Shown here one piece after another: positions 1 through 7,303 of a DNA stretch of 16,792 nt (the stretch's first letter is position 1; every line of letters starts with the position of its first letter). The notes under the pieces were generated by a model. That model was not told the DNA's origin. It did not search any database and saw nothing but the letters and a program-made list of their open reading frames with translations. The stretch is from JANXQG01 sp037147235 (lineage in GTDB: Bacteria > Planctomycetota > Planctomycetia > Pirellulales > Thermoguttaceae), in NCBI GenBank assembly GCA_037147235.1, contig JBAWVO010000133.1:1-16792 (forward strand), given 5' to 3'. Made by a program: the position numbers and the translations under genes.

Positions 1-499
1 TAGCGATATTGTCGAGGGCCAAACAGAATCCGCGTGTGAAACTTGCAACCATGATAGCTGTATCTTAGGAGAAGCCCCGAATCTCCGTCAAAGGCATCGC
101 CGGGATAATGCGTTCCAATGCTGTTGGATGATGCGGTGTGCAGGGACGGGCTGCGGGCTGACGCGACAGGGGGGTGTCAAGAAAAATTGGGTTACTTGGC
201 CGCCAATTTGCCACGCAAGAGTTAGTGCCATATGCCAATCATGGGGGAAAGCGGTGAATTTCCTTCGACGCGTCGGTGTGCCTGGACCGCCGCGCGCAAG
301 CAGTCGTCGGCCTGCCCGACTTCTGCAACCCTGAGCTAAATGGTACGTGAAGACGCCGTTGCGCATTACGCGAGGTGGCTAGAGGCCCCAGAATGAACGG
401 CACACGCTTCTTTCGGACATGGGTGAGGGAGAGTATGATAGAATGATATTCGGGTTTTGGGATAGCCGGAAACCTAAATCTGTCAGCGGCTAGCGGTGT
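1..499. other. Region upstream of the kinase with no recognised gene
   Basis: I recognise no gene in these 499 bases. One + frame is open from base 2 to about 334 and a - frame is open over 88-366. Both would give compositionally odd, unfamiliar peptides and neither has a convincing ribosome binding site, so I treat them as chance. The stretch probably carries the promoter of the kinase gene. A weak TATGAT box lies at 434-439, without a good -35 element. A sigma-54-like pattern (TGGC, seven bases, TTGC) lies at 197-211. A short inverted repeat, GGAGA/TCTCC, is near 68-86. None of these is strong enough to call as a site. The tail of a gene lying to the left cannot be excluded. Confidence 0.5.
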
Positions 500-2839
500 A
501 TGATAACTATCTGCTCAAAAAGGTTGGCGGTTCGCCTCTTGATCGTTTCGATCATCTTGATTGCAGGAGCCAAAGATCATGGATTTGCCCAAGTCTATCC
601 CACGCCCCGGCAGGTCCTCGTTTTGTACAGCGACCGACAATTGATGCCGATCACCATTGCCTGGGATCGTGGGATTCGCTCGGCGATTGAGTCTGGGGCC
701 GGCGAGGTGGTGATTGTCCATTCCGAGTTCCTCGACCTTACACGGTTGACGGGCCAGGAATATCAGCAGGAGTGTCTTCGGCTTCTCCGCCTAAAATACG
801 CCAAGTCCAAGCCGGACGCTGTAATCCCGGTATTTGACCCAGCCGCGGAGTTTGTTGCCAAGAACCGCAGTACTCTCTTTCCAGATACCCCCAGGGTGTT
901 CTGTAGTATCAGCGAAGGGCTGCAAGAACGGCTTCAGCCTACTCCCACGATGACCGGAGTAACCTTTCGCCTCGATTTCAATAGAACGCTGCAATTGATC
1001 CGGGACTTGCTTCCTGGAACCAGACACGTGGCGGTGGTGGTCGGGGCAACCGCAATCGAGAAACGGTTGGAGGCAGCGGTGAGAAACGCCTTCTCGCACG
1101 AGAAAGATATCGACTTTCTATATTTGTCTGGCCTCCCGCTTAACGATTTGTTGAGCCAAGTGTCCCAATTACCGAATGATACTGTGATTCTCTTCGTAAG
1201 CCATGATCGTGATCGTGACGGCAGGGAATCAATATCGTCTCGAGACAGCGTCGAGAGGATTTCACAAGCCGCAAGCGTACCCGTATTCGGACTCTACGAT
1301 GCCTTGTTAGGCCACGGTATCGTCGGCGGTTGTCTTACACCCGTCGAAGCTCAGGGGAAACGGGCGGGCGAGATCGTTGTGCGAGTCTTGCAGGGTAATC
1401 GCCCTGCGGACATACCCTTCACGGGAACTGAAATGAACTCCTGTATGTTCGATTGGCGACAGCTCAGGCGATGGGGAATTCATGATCGCAGCTTGCCGAA
1501 AGGATCACAGATTATGTTTCGCAAGCCGAGCCTCTGGGAGGAGCACTGGGCCTATATCGTCACGGGAGCGGCGGCGATTCTTTTGCAATCGTTGCTGATC
1601 GCCGTGTTGCTTGTGAATCGGAAGAAGCGATTACGCGCCGAAGACGCGCTTGCGGACCGATTGCAGTTCGAGACCATGCTTGCCGACTTGTCGTCACACT
1701 TCGTCGATATTGCACCGGAAATTGTTCATCGAGAGATCGAGTGTGCGCTCGCCCACGTTGCCGAAGAGTTGGACTTGGACTGTGGAACGGTCTTCGAGGT
1801 TTCCGACGATGGGCTGGAACTGCGCGCGTCGGTTTCATGGGTGCGATCCGATCTGGCGCAGGCACCCTCGGCCATCTTCGTGGAGTCGATCCCCTGGTTG
1901 TGGGCGAAATTGAACCGGGGAGATATCTTCCAGTTCTCGTCTGTGGCGGAGTTGCCAAAAGAAGCCGCACATGAGAAGGAATCGATGTTGCGGCTCGGAT
2001 TGAAGGCGGCTGTCGCGGTCCCCTTGAGGGCCAAGGGAATAACTCTTGGGATGCTTGCTTTCGGCCAACTGACCCGCGAACACTGTTGGGGCGACACAAT
2101 CGTCCAGCGATTGAAGCTGGTAGGCGAAGTGCTTGCCAACACTCTGGCCCACGTGCGTTCTGACGAAGCACTGGCTATCAGCCGAAAAGAGTCTCGGCAG
2201 CTTTCCGGTAGACTTCTCACGGCGCAAGAGGACGAACGCAAGCGGTTAGCCCGTGAGATGCACGACGACGTCTCTCAACGACTGGCGGCAACTGCAATCG
2301 AGGCCGGCAAATTCGAGCAGCAATTTTCAGAGGCAGATCCGTCGCGGGGGGCGGCGGCAACTCTCAAGGAGCATCTGATCGCGTTGTCGGATGACGTGCA
2401 TCGGATTTCTCGGCAACTTCATCCGGCGATTCTGGACGACCTGGGCCTGGAGGAAGCGATACGCTCCGAGTGTGATCGTTTCGCTGAACGTGAAGGCGTG
2501 TCGCTTCAGTTCCGTTGCGGCGAACTGCCCGACAAGCTGCCCAAAGACATTGCTCTATGTCTTTACCGCATCGCTCAGGAGGCCCTGCGTAACGTGGCCA
2601 AACACGCCCGGAGCGATCGCGTCGAATTGGTTCTGAACGCCGATCCCGAGTTTCTGTATATCGAGGTCCGGGACTTCGGCCGCGGATTTCGTTTGGAAGA
2701 GATTTGTGGCCAACCCGGACTGGGTTTGGCTAGCATGAAGGAACGAGCCCGGCTTGTCGGTGGCGAAATCACGATTTCTACAGTCCCAGGCACGGGTACA
2801 TCCATCTCGGTTCGGGTTCCGCTTCCGGAGGAAGATTAA
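500..2839 (+). CDS. Hybrid sensor histidine kinase: substrate-binding-like sensor, GAF, HisKA_3, HATPase_c
   Basis: A membrane histidine kinase that should autophosphorylate and pass phosphate to the regulator encoded directly downstream. Residues about 8-31 form a hydrophobic export signal. Residues about 37-325 resemble the ABC-transporter substrate-binding-protein fold used as a sensor in some kinases, including a VPVFGLYD...GIVGG stretch and a following EAQGKRAGEIVVRVL helix. A single membrane helix spans about 351-373 and is followed by basic residues. A GAF-like domain covers about 392-555. The dimerisation helix carries REMHDDVSQRL with the phospho-acceptor His588, typical of HisKA_3. 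The ATPase shows the N box (N698, H702), D725-x-G727-x-G729, and G740-x-G742. An in-frame TAG at 491-493 makes ATG 500 the first possible start, although its ribosome binding site is poor. The ligand is unknown. The kinase assignment is firm; the sensor fold is an inference from pattern. Confidence 0.93.
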   Translation: MITICSKRLAVRLLIVSIILIAGAKDHGFAQVYPTPRQVLVLYSDRQLMPITIAWDRGIRSAIESGAGEVVIVHSEFLDLTRLTGQEYQQECLRLLRLKYAKSKPDAVIPVFDPAAEFVAKNRSTLFPDTPRVFCSISEGLQERLQPTPTMTGVTFRLDFNRTLQLIRDLLPGTRHVAVVVGATAIEKRLEAAVRNAFSHEKDIDFLYLSGLPLNDLLSQVSQLPNDTVILFVSHDRDRDGRESISSRDSVERISQAASVPVFGLYDALLGHGIVGGCLTPVEAQGKRAGEIVVRVLQGNRPADIPFTGTEMNSCMFDWRQLRRWGIHDRSLPKGSQIMFRKPSLWEEHWAYIVTGAAAILLQSLLIAVLLVNRKKRLRAEDALADRLQFETMLADLSSHFVDIAPEIVHREIECALAHVAEELDLDCGTVFEVSDDGLELRASVSWVRSDLAQAPSAIFVESIPWLWAKLNRGDIFQFSSVAELPKEAAHEKESMLRLGLKAAVAVPLRAKGITLGMLAFGQLTREHCWGDTIVQRLKLVGEVLANTLAHVRSDEALAISRKESRQLSGRLLTAQEDERKRLAREMHDDVSQRLAATAIEAGKFEQQFSEADPSRGAAATLKEHLIALSDDVHRISRQLHPAILDDLGLEEAIRSECDRFAEREGVSLQFRCGELPDKLPKDIALCLYRIAQEALRNVAKHARSDRVELVLNADPEFLYIEVRDFGRGFRLEEICGQPGLGLASMKERARLVGGEITISTVPGTGTSISVRVPLPEED

Positions 2840-3480
2840 TGAGCCGTCCGCGAATTCTTGTGGCTGATGACCATCGCATCGTCGCCGAAGGGCTGCGGAG
2901 CCTTTTGGAGCCCAAGTTTGACTTGGTTGAGATTGTCGGAGACGGAAGGCAACTGATCGAAGCCGCCAAACGATTGGTGCCGGACGTGATTGTGGCAGAT
3001 ATCACCATGCCCGAACTTAATGGCCTCGACGCGCTGGAACAGCTCCGCCAGTCAGGCTGTAAGGCCCGAGTCGTCTTCCTGACGATGCATAAGGACGCCA
3101 GCTACGCAATTCGGGCCTTACGTGCCGGTGCTTTGGGCTTCGTGCTAAAGCATTCGGCGAGTTCCGAACTGGTGACTGCCATTGAAAGATCGCTTATCGG
3201 CAAGACCTATGTGACACCAGCCATCGCAGAGGTTCTGGAGCGATCATCGATTTCTCGATCAACCGACGTCTATGGGGATCTGCTGCTCACGCTACGGCAG
3301 CGTGAAGTTCTACAATTGTTTGCCGAGGGGCGGTCCGCCAAGGAGGTCGCTCACAACCTCCATATCTCTACGCGGACGGCAGAGAACCATAAAGCCCGGA
3401 TTATGAAAGTCCTCGGGGCCGCCACAACTGCCGATCTGGTGCAGTGTGCGATTCGTCACGGCCTGATTGGACCGACGTGA
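2839..3480 (+). CDS. NarL/FixJ-family response regulator (REC plus LuxR-type HTH)
   Basis: A DNA-binding response regulator of 213 residues, the usual length for the family. The receiver domain covers about residues 4-120 with the acidic pair D10/D11, phospho-acceptor D54 (in VADITMPELNG), T82 and K104. The LuxR-type helix-turn-helix covers about 148-210, with LTLRQREVLQLFAEG and the recognition-helix region STRTAENHKARIM. The start codon overlaps the kinase stop as TAATG (2837-2841), which implies translational coupling and a cognate pair. HisKA_3 kinases normally partner this regulator class, which supports the pairing. Targets are not shown by the sequence; the downstream exported-protein and sulfatase genes are the obvious candidates (inference). 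Confidence 0.95.
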   Translation: MSRPRILVADDHRIVAEGLRSLLEPKFDLVEIVGDGRQLIEAAKRLVPDVIVADITMPELNGLDALEQLRQSGCKARVVFLTMHKDASYAIRALRAGALGFVLKHSASSELVTAIERSLIGKTYVTPAIAEVLERSSISRSTDVYGDLLLTLRQREVLQLFAEGRSAKEVAHNLHISTRTAENHKARIMKVLGAATTADLVQCAIRHGLIGPT

Positions 3481-3506
3481 CCGATTTGCTCGCGCGAAAT
3501 CCTCGG

Positions 3507-3650
3507 AAGCAGCATTCCTGCTTAGCCACTCCTCCGTTGCGGTGGCTTTCCGCCCGCTTTCTTGTCCAGATTGAGTAGTTTTACTCATAGACTCCGCACT
3601 ACACCGAGTCCTACAATTCTCCGGAAGCAATGGGATTCTGCTCCTTCCGG
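3507..3650. repeat. Four successive inverted repeats between the two receiver genes
   Basis: The 265-bp spacer (3481-3745) contains no gene but four short perfect inverted repeats in a row. AAGCAG/CTGCTT lies at 3507-3523 with a 5-nt loop. AGCCAC/GTGGCT lies at 3524-3547 with a 12-nt loop. TGAGTA/TACTCA lies at 3572-3587 with a 4-nt loop. CCGGAAG/CTTCCGG lies at 3621-3650 with a 16-nt loop, and a further CCGGAAG copy follows near 3674. The first two abut and end in a TTTC run, so they may form a weak terminator after the regulator gene. The later ones could be an mRNA element or an operator upstream of the orphan receiver. Each arm alone is short; it is the clustering that stands out. Confidence 0.5.
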
Positions 3651-3745
3651 CCGTCGATCGACTCGTTTGTGTGCCGGAAGGTATCCAGGGATGGCCGTTA
3701 CCCGTTTGGCATTGTGTTGCGGCCGATTTGAGGGGATTTCATGGT

Positions 3746-4183
3746 ATGAAATATGGAACCGTGGTGCTCGCCGACAGTCATTCACCCATGCTTGAAGGCG
3801 TTCGCAGCCTTCTGGAGGGTCGGTTTGAGGCGGTTGTCATGGTAGCCGACGAGGCATCGCTGTTGCAGGCTGTGGAGAAGGTAAAGCCAGAACTAGCCAT
3901 TGTCGATCTTTCGTTTCCACGGAAGAGCATGAACAGCGGCAATATCGCGGCGATGCTCCGAGAGCGTTTTCCCAACCTGAAGCTGATCATGCTAAGTGTC
4001 CATGACGAACCGGTGGTTGTCGAGCGAATGTTGGAGATGAACGCTGCCGGTTACGTTTTGAAAGGGTCTGCGACGACCGATTTGTTTCCGGCCATTGAAG
4101 AAGTTCTCGCAGGTGGCACGTTTGTCTCACCGTCCATCAGACCACGCTTAGCCGAGAGGCAGGCTGACAAACTGAAAGCTTAA
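3746..4183 (+). CDS. Stand-alone receiver-domain protein, no output domain
   Basis: A 145-residue protein that is essentially one receiver domain. I chose ATG 3746 over the open-frame start at 3671 because receiver strand beta-1 (KYGTVVLAD) begins there and an AGGGG sequence lies upstream at 3731-3735; the extra 25 residues match nothing. It reads like the first half of the neighbouring regulator: ADSHSPMLEGVRSLLE aligns with ADDHRIVAEGLRSLLE, and the phospho-acceptor Asp (AIVDLSFP), a Ser in the Thr/Ser position (MLSVHDEP) and the Lys (YVLKGS) are present. The second residue of the acidic pair is Ser instead of Asp, and no helix-turn-helix follows. It may be a truncated duplicate acting as a phosphate sink or competitor for the kinase (inference). 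It might still be phosphorylated, with weakened metal binding. Confidence 0.82.
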   Translation: MKYGTVVLADSHSPMLEGVRSLLEGRFEAVVMVADEASLLQAVEKVKPELAIVDLSFPRKSMNSGNIAAMLRERFPNLKLIMLSVHDEPVVVERMLEMNAAGYVLKGSATTDLFPAIEEVLAGGTFVSPSIRPRLAERQADKLKA

Positions 4184-4222
4184 CCATCCAATTAGTACTA
4201 TCAACAGGTCAAAGGAGAATTC

Positions 4223-5155
4223 ATGTCACGCATCGTATTCACGATTTTGGCGGCTTTGATTGCCATTTCAGACGCTGCTTTGGTCCGCAGCCAGGAAGCC
4301 GCAACGGCGGCTCCTGCTAGCGCAGCCAGCGCCGACGAGCAGGCAGTTCGCCAGGTTACGCAGAATTTCGTCAAAGCTTTCAACTCCGGCAACGCAGAGA
4401 AAGTCGCCGCGCTGTTTTACAGCGCAGCAGATCTGATCGACGACGCCGGAAATAATCACAAGGGTACTGCGGCCATCAAGGAAGTGCTGGGACGCTTCTT
4501 TGCGAAGTTTCCTGGGGCAACGTCGACCATGACCGCCGACTCGGTTTGGATGGTCAGTCCGGGGTTGGCGATCGAGGAAGGCCGCCGGGTGGTTTCAACG
4601 AAAGACGACAAGCCGTCCGCTGCGACGCGCTATACATTGGTGATGATCAAGCAGCAAGGCGAGTGGAAGATTGCGTCGGGGCGCGAGGTGGAAGACGACG
4701 ACTCGCTCTCGCCGCACGACCGGCTCAAACCGTTGGCGTGGCTCGTGGGCGATTGGGTCGATGAGGGGTCGGATGCTGTGATCCAGATTTCTTGCAAGTG
4801 GTCGGAGGACAAAAACTACCTACTCGTTGACTTTGACTCCAAGGTTCAAGGTAAACCCGCCATGAAGAGCAGCCAACGAATCGGCTGGGATCCGCTTACG
4901 CAGAAGATCAAGTCCTGGGTCTTCGATTCTGATGGCGGCCACGGCGAGGGGCTTTGGGCCCAGGTCGAGAACCGGTGGGTGATCAAGTCCACTGCGGTCA
5001 TGCCGGACGGCCAGACCGGCTTCGCGACGATCACCTTGGAGCCAGGAGATAAGGACAGCTATGTCATGAAGGGTTTTGATCGGATTCGCGGCAAAACAGC
5101 GGAGGCGGATTATGAAGTAAAGATCGTCCGCAGGCCGCCGGATCCGGGCAAGTGA
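4223..5155 (+). CDS. Exported SnoaL/NTF2-like protein with C-terminal LxWLVGDW domain
   Basis: A 310-residue secreted protein. The start is well supported by AAAGGAG at 4211-4217, five bases ahead of ATG 4223. Residues 1 to about 24 look like a signal peptide. Residues about 40-155 match the SnoaL/DUF4440 (SgcJ/EcaC-type) pattern: an N-terminal helix with VKAFNSGNAEKVAALF, then GTAAIKEVLGRFFAKFP, and strands ending YTLVMIKQQGEWKIASGRE. This cone-shaped fold is used by many unrelated enzymes and binding proteins, so no reaction can be named. Residues about 166-305 form a second, mostly beta region beginning LKPLAWLVGDW. It lies 38 bp after the receiver gene and 44 bp before the next exported protein, so it may share their transcript. 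Confidence 0.82.
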   Translation: MSRIVFTILAALIAISDAALVRSQEAATAAPASAASADEQAVRQVTQNFVKAFNSGNAEKVAALFYSAADLIDDAGNNHKGTAAIKEVLGRFFAKFPGATSTMTADSVWMVSPGLAIEEGRRVVSTKDDKPSAATRYTLVMIKQQGEWKIASGREVEDDDSLSPHDRLKPLAWLVGDWVDEGSDAVIQISCKWSEDKNYLLVDFDSKVQGKPAMKSSQRIGWDPLTQKIKSWVFDSDGGHGEGLWAQVENRWVIKSTAVMPDGQTGFATITLEPGDKDSYVMKGFDRIRGKTAEADYEVKIVRRPPDPGK

Positions 5156-5199
5156 ATCGCGTCAAGAACCCGTGAACCCGAATTGTGAAGGAAATCCCT

Positions 5200-7215
5200 A
5201 TGACACGCAATAGAATGTCCATGCTGGCCTGCGTTGCACTTGCAGGTTTCTTATTTGCAACGATCGCTCCGATGTCGGCCGATGCTCGTGGCGGCGGAGG
5301 AGGAGGTGGTGGCGGTGGTAATGCACGAGCTGGTGGTGGAGGGGGCGGCTCGCGTCCGTCGATGGGCCCTAGCGCATCGCGTCCCGCACCGAGTGCATCC
5401 CGGCCACAGGCCGCCGCTGCGAGGCCTGCTGCGCCATCGCGGCCGTCGCTTTCGCAAGTGAGCAGGCCTAGTGCTCGCCCGGCACCAACGCCGCCGCCGC
5501 GACCATCGATGGGAGTAGCCAAGCCATCCGCGCCAGCTCCGAAGCCCGTTTCGCGACCGACCATAGCTCAGAAGCCGTCCGTGCCGGAGAATCGGCCCAG
5601 TCTTGGAAATGTAAGCCGTCCCTCGGTATCGCCACCAGGTATCGCAAATCGACCCACGCCACTTCCGGCGCCCGGTGGTGAACGACCGGGTATCGGTGGT
5701 AACCGTCCGGGAACTGGCGACCGGCCAAGCATCGGCGATCATCTGGGCATCGCGAATCGCCCCACGCCGCTTCCGGCACCAGGTGGTGAACGACCGGGTA
5801 TCCCGGGTAACCGACCGGGAACTGGCGACCGGCCGGGCATTGCGGATCGCCCCGACACTGGTAACCGGCCGGGCACTGGCGATCGTCCTGGTATCGGTAA
5901 CCGACCGGAAACGGGCGACCGACCGATCATCGGTAATGGAAATCGCCCCGGAAATGGCAACCGACCGATCATTGGTGGAGGGAATACGATCGTCAATCGT
6001 CCGGGGGGAAACAATAACTTCGTCAATATCAATAATAATCGGCCCGGCTGGGGCTTGGGTGACAGCGGACATGGCCGTTGGAACGACCATTGGTACAACC
6101 ATAATGTTTCCTCGCACTATCACGGCTGGTATCACGGCTGCTGGAGCGGACACTGGGGCAACTACTGGTATGCGCCGATGGTAGCCGGCGCCACGGCCTG
6201 GGGTCTCAATGCCGTGTTGCCCAGGTGGGGTTACGCTTACGGTTACTCCTACGCCAACCCATACTATGGCGCATCGGCCACACCGGTTTACGACTATTCG
6301 CAGCCGATTGTCATCAACACCTATAACTCGCCGACCGCCGATGCGTCGGCGGAGTCAGCCGTCAACCCACAAGCGGTGGCGACTGCCCCCGCCCCTGAGT
6401 CGCCGCAAACGGACGCGGCCTACGAAAGTTTCGATCAGGCGCTGGCGGTGTTCAAGAAAGGAAACTACCCGAACGCTTTGCAGCTTGACCAGCAGGCTTT
6501 GCAAAAGTCACCGCAAGATCCGGTAATGCACGAAGTCGCAGCGTTGTGCATGTTCGCCACGGGTGACTACACCGGGGCCGCGGCGGTTCTGAACAATCTG
6601 TTGGGCGTCGCGCCCGGCATGGACTGGACGACGATGAGCGGGCTGTATGGCAATGTCGAGGAGTACACTACGCAACTGCGAGCATTGGAGACGTACTGCA
6701 AGCAGAAGCCGGACGATGCCGCAGCGCATTTCGTCTTGGCATATCACTACTTGGTTGCGGGTCATGGCGACGCAGCCGCCGAAGAATTCAAAGCCGTAGT
6801 TGCCGCAAAGCCCGGCGATCAGGTTGCCCAACGCATGCTCGCAGCAATGACGCCACCGGCTGCATCGCCGGCCGCGCCTCCCAAACCGGAGCAACCGGCT
6901 GGTTCTCCACCGGTCCAGGCCGAGCCGACGACCGACCTGGTCGGCAATTGGCGGGCCGAGCGCGATGGCGACGTATTCGAGCTTTCTATTGATGAGAACA
7001 ACCAGTTCTCCTGGAAGGCCGCGCCGAAGGGCAAGCAGCCGGTCACCCTGGCCGGAACGATGGCCACCGAGGGCAACGCTATCCTGCTTGAGAGCAAAGA
7101 CCAGGGCACGATGGCTGCCCAGGTCAAATCGGGCGGGGCAAACCAGTTCCAATTCATTGCCGCCGGTAGTCCGCCGGATGACAAAGGACTCCAATTTACA
7201 CGGACAAGGAGTTAA
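5200..7215 (+). CDS. Exported Gly/Arg-Pro repeat protein with TPR-like region and LVGNW beta domain
   Basis: A 671-residue mosaic protein of unknown role. I chose ATG 5200, six bases after AAGGAA, over an in-frame GTG at 5185 that would only extend the signal peptide. In order: a signal peptide (about 1-28, ending SADA); poly-Gly (about 31-52); an Arg/Pro/Ser/Ala-rich disordered stretch; two 36-residue repeats followed by Arg-Pro hexapeptide repeats (about 147-262); a segment rich in His, Trp, Tyr and Gly (about 285-370); TPR-like helices (about 405-545, with FKKGNYPNALQLDQQAL); a Pro/Ala linker; and a beta-rich end (about 579-671) starting DLVGNWRAERDG. The last part resembles LxGxW lipocalin-like domains frequent in planctomycete exported proteins (inference). 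The make-up suggests a cell-surface or periplasmic scaffold protein. Confidence 0.85.
   Translation: MTRNRMSMLACVALAGFLFATIAPMSADARGGGGGGGGGGNARAGGGGGGSRPSMGPSASRPAPSASRPQAAAARPAAPSRPSLSQVSRPSARPAPTPPPRPSMGVAKPSAPAPKPVSRPTIAQKPSVPENRPSLGNVSRPSVSPPGIANRPTPLPAPGGERPGIGGNRPGTGDRPSIGDHLGIANRPTPLPAPGGERPGIPGNRPGTGDRPGIADRPDTGNRPGTGDRPGIGNRPETGDRPIIGNGNRPGNGNRPIIGGGNTIVNRPGGNNNFVNINNNRPGWGLGDSGHGRWNDHWYNHNVSSHYHGWYHGCWSGHWGNYWYAPMVAGATAWGLNAVLPRWGYAYGYSYANPYYGASATPVYDYSQPIVINTYNSPTADASAESAVNPQAVATAPAPESPQTDAAYESFDQALAVFKKGNYPNALQLDQQALQKSPQDPVMHEVAALCMFATGDYTGAAAVLNNLLGVAPGMDWTTMSGLYGNVEEYTTQLRALETYCKQKPDDAAAHFVLAYHYLVAGHGDAAAEEFKAVVAAKPGDQVAQRMLAAMTPPAASPAAPPKPEQPAGSPPVQAEPTTDLVGNWRAERDGDVFELSIDENNQFSWKAAPKGKQPVTLAGTMATEGNAILLESKDQGTMAAQVKSGGANQFQFIAAGSPPDDKGLQFTRTRS
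5638..5853 (+). repeat. Two tandem 108-bp coding repeats
   Basis: Two in-frame 108-bp units (5638-5745 and 5746-5853) each encode 36 residues beginning GIANRPTPLPAPGGERPGI. They differ at scattered, mostly third-position bases and diverge in protein sequence only near the end of each unit. This points to a duplication old enough to have accumulated silent changes. The unit itself contains shorter Arg-Pro repeats. Confidence 0.85.
5791..5985 (+). repeat. Hexapeptide (18-bp) Arg-Pro repeat array
   Basis: From the second 36-residue unit onward the protein runs through imperfect hexapeptides of the form R-P-G-[T/I]-G-[D/N], with variants RPDTGN, RPETGD, RPIIGG and two 8-residue steps. About ten copies can be counted. 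The charge and glycine content predict an extended, flexible, exported segment. The repeats offer scope for in-frame length variation between strains. Confidence 0.8.
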
Positions 7216-7233
7216 ATGATCTTGCGCGATCAT
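7216..7233. repeat. Short inverted repeat directly after the repeat-protein stop codon
   Basis: ATGATC/GATCAT, a perfect 6-bp inverted repeat with a 6-base loop, begins at the base after the TAA stop. There is no T run after it, so it is a poor intrinsic terminator. It may only stabilise the 3' end of the message or be chance. The remaining 70 bases before the aquaporin gene show nothing else distinct. Confidence 0.35.
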
Positions 7234-7303
7234 GGACGCCCGTGTTCCCTACCGTAACTTTTGACCGTCTACCAAACCCATATTACAGCAGAAAGAAACG
7301 ATC

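Noticed and set aside
2..334. Open + frame entering from the left edge, Cys-rich peptide
   Set aside because: No recognisable domain, no ribosome binding site for internal ATG codons, and an overlapping open - frame; it cannot be told from chance. If it is a gene tail, the part outside the window would decide.
88..366. 92-residue - strand frame
   Set aside because: No familiar motif and it overlaps another open frame in a gene-free region.
5185..5199. GTG start for the repeat protein
   Set aside because: ATG 5200 follows AAGGAA at good spacing and gives a cleaner signal peptide.
5638..5985. Repeat array considered as CRISPR or mobile-element repeats
   Set aside because: The repeats are in frame, encode Arg-Pro peptides and have no unique spacers.
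5251..6153. 300-residue - strand frame opposite the repeat protein
   Set aside because: Low-complexity shadow of the repetitive coding sequence.
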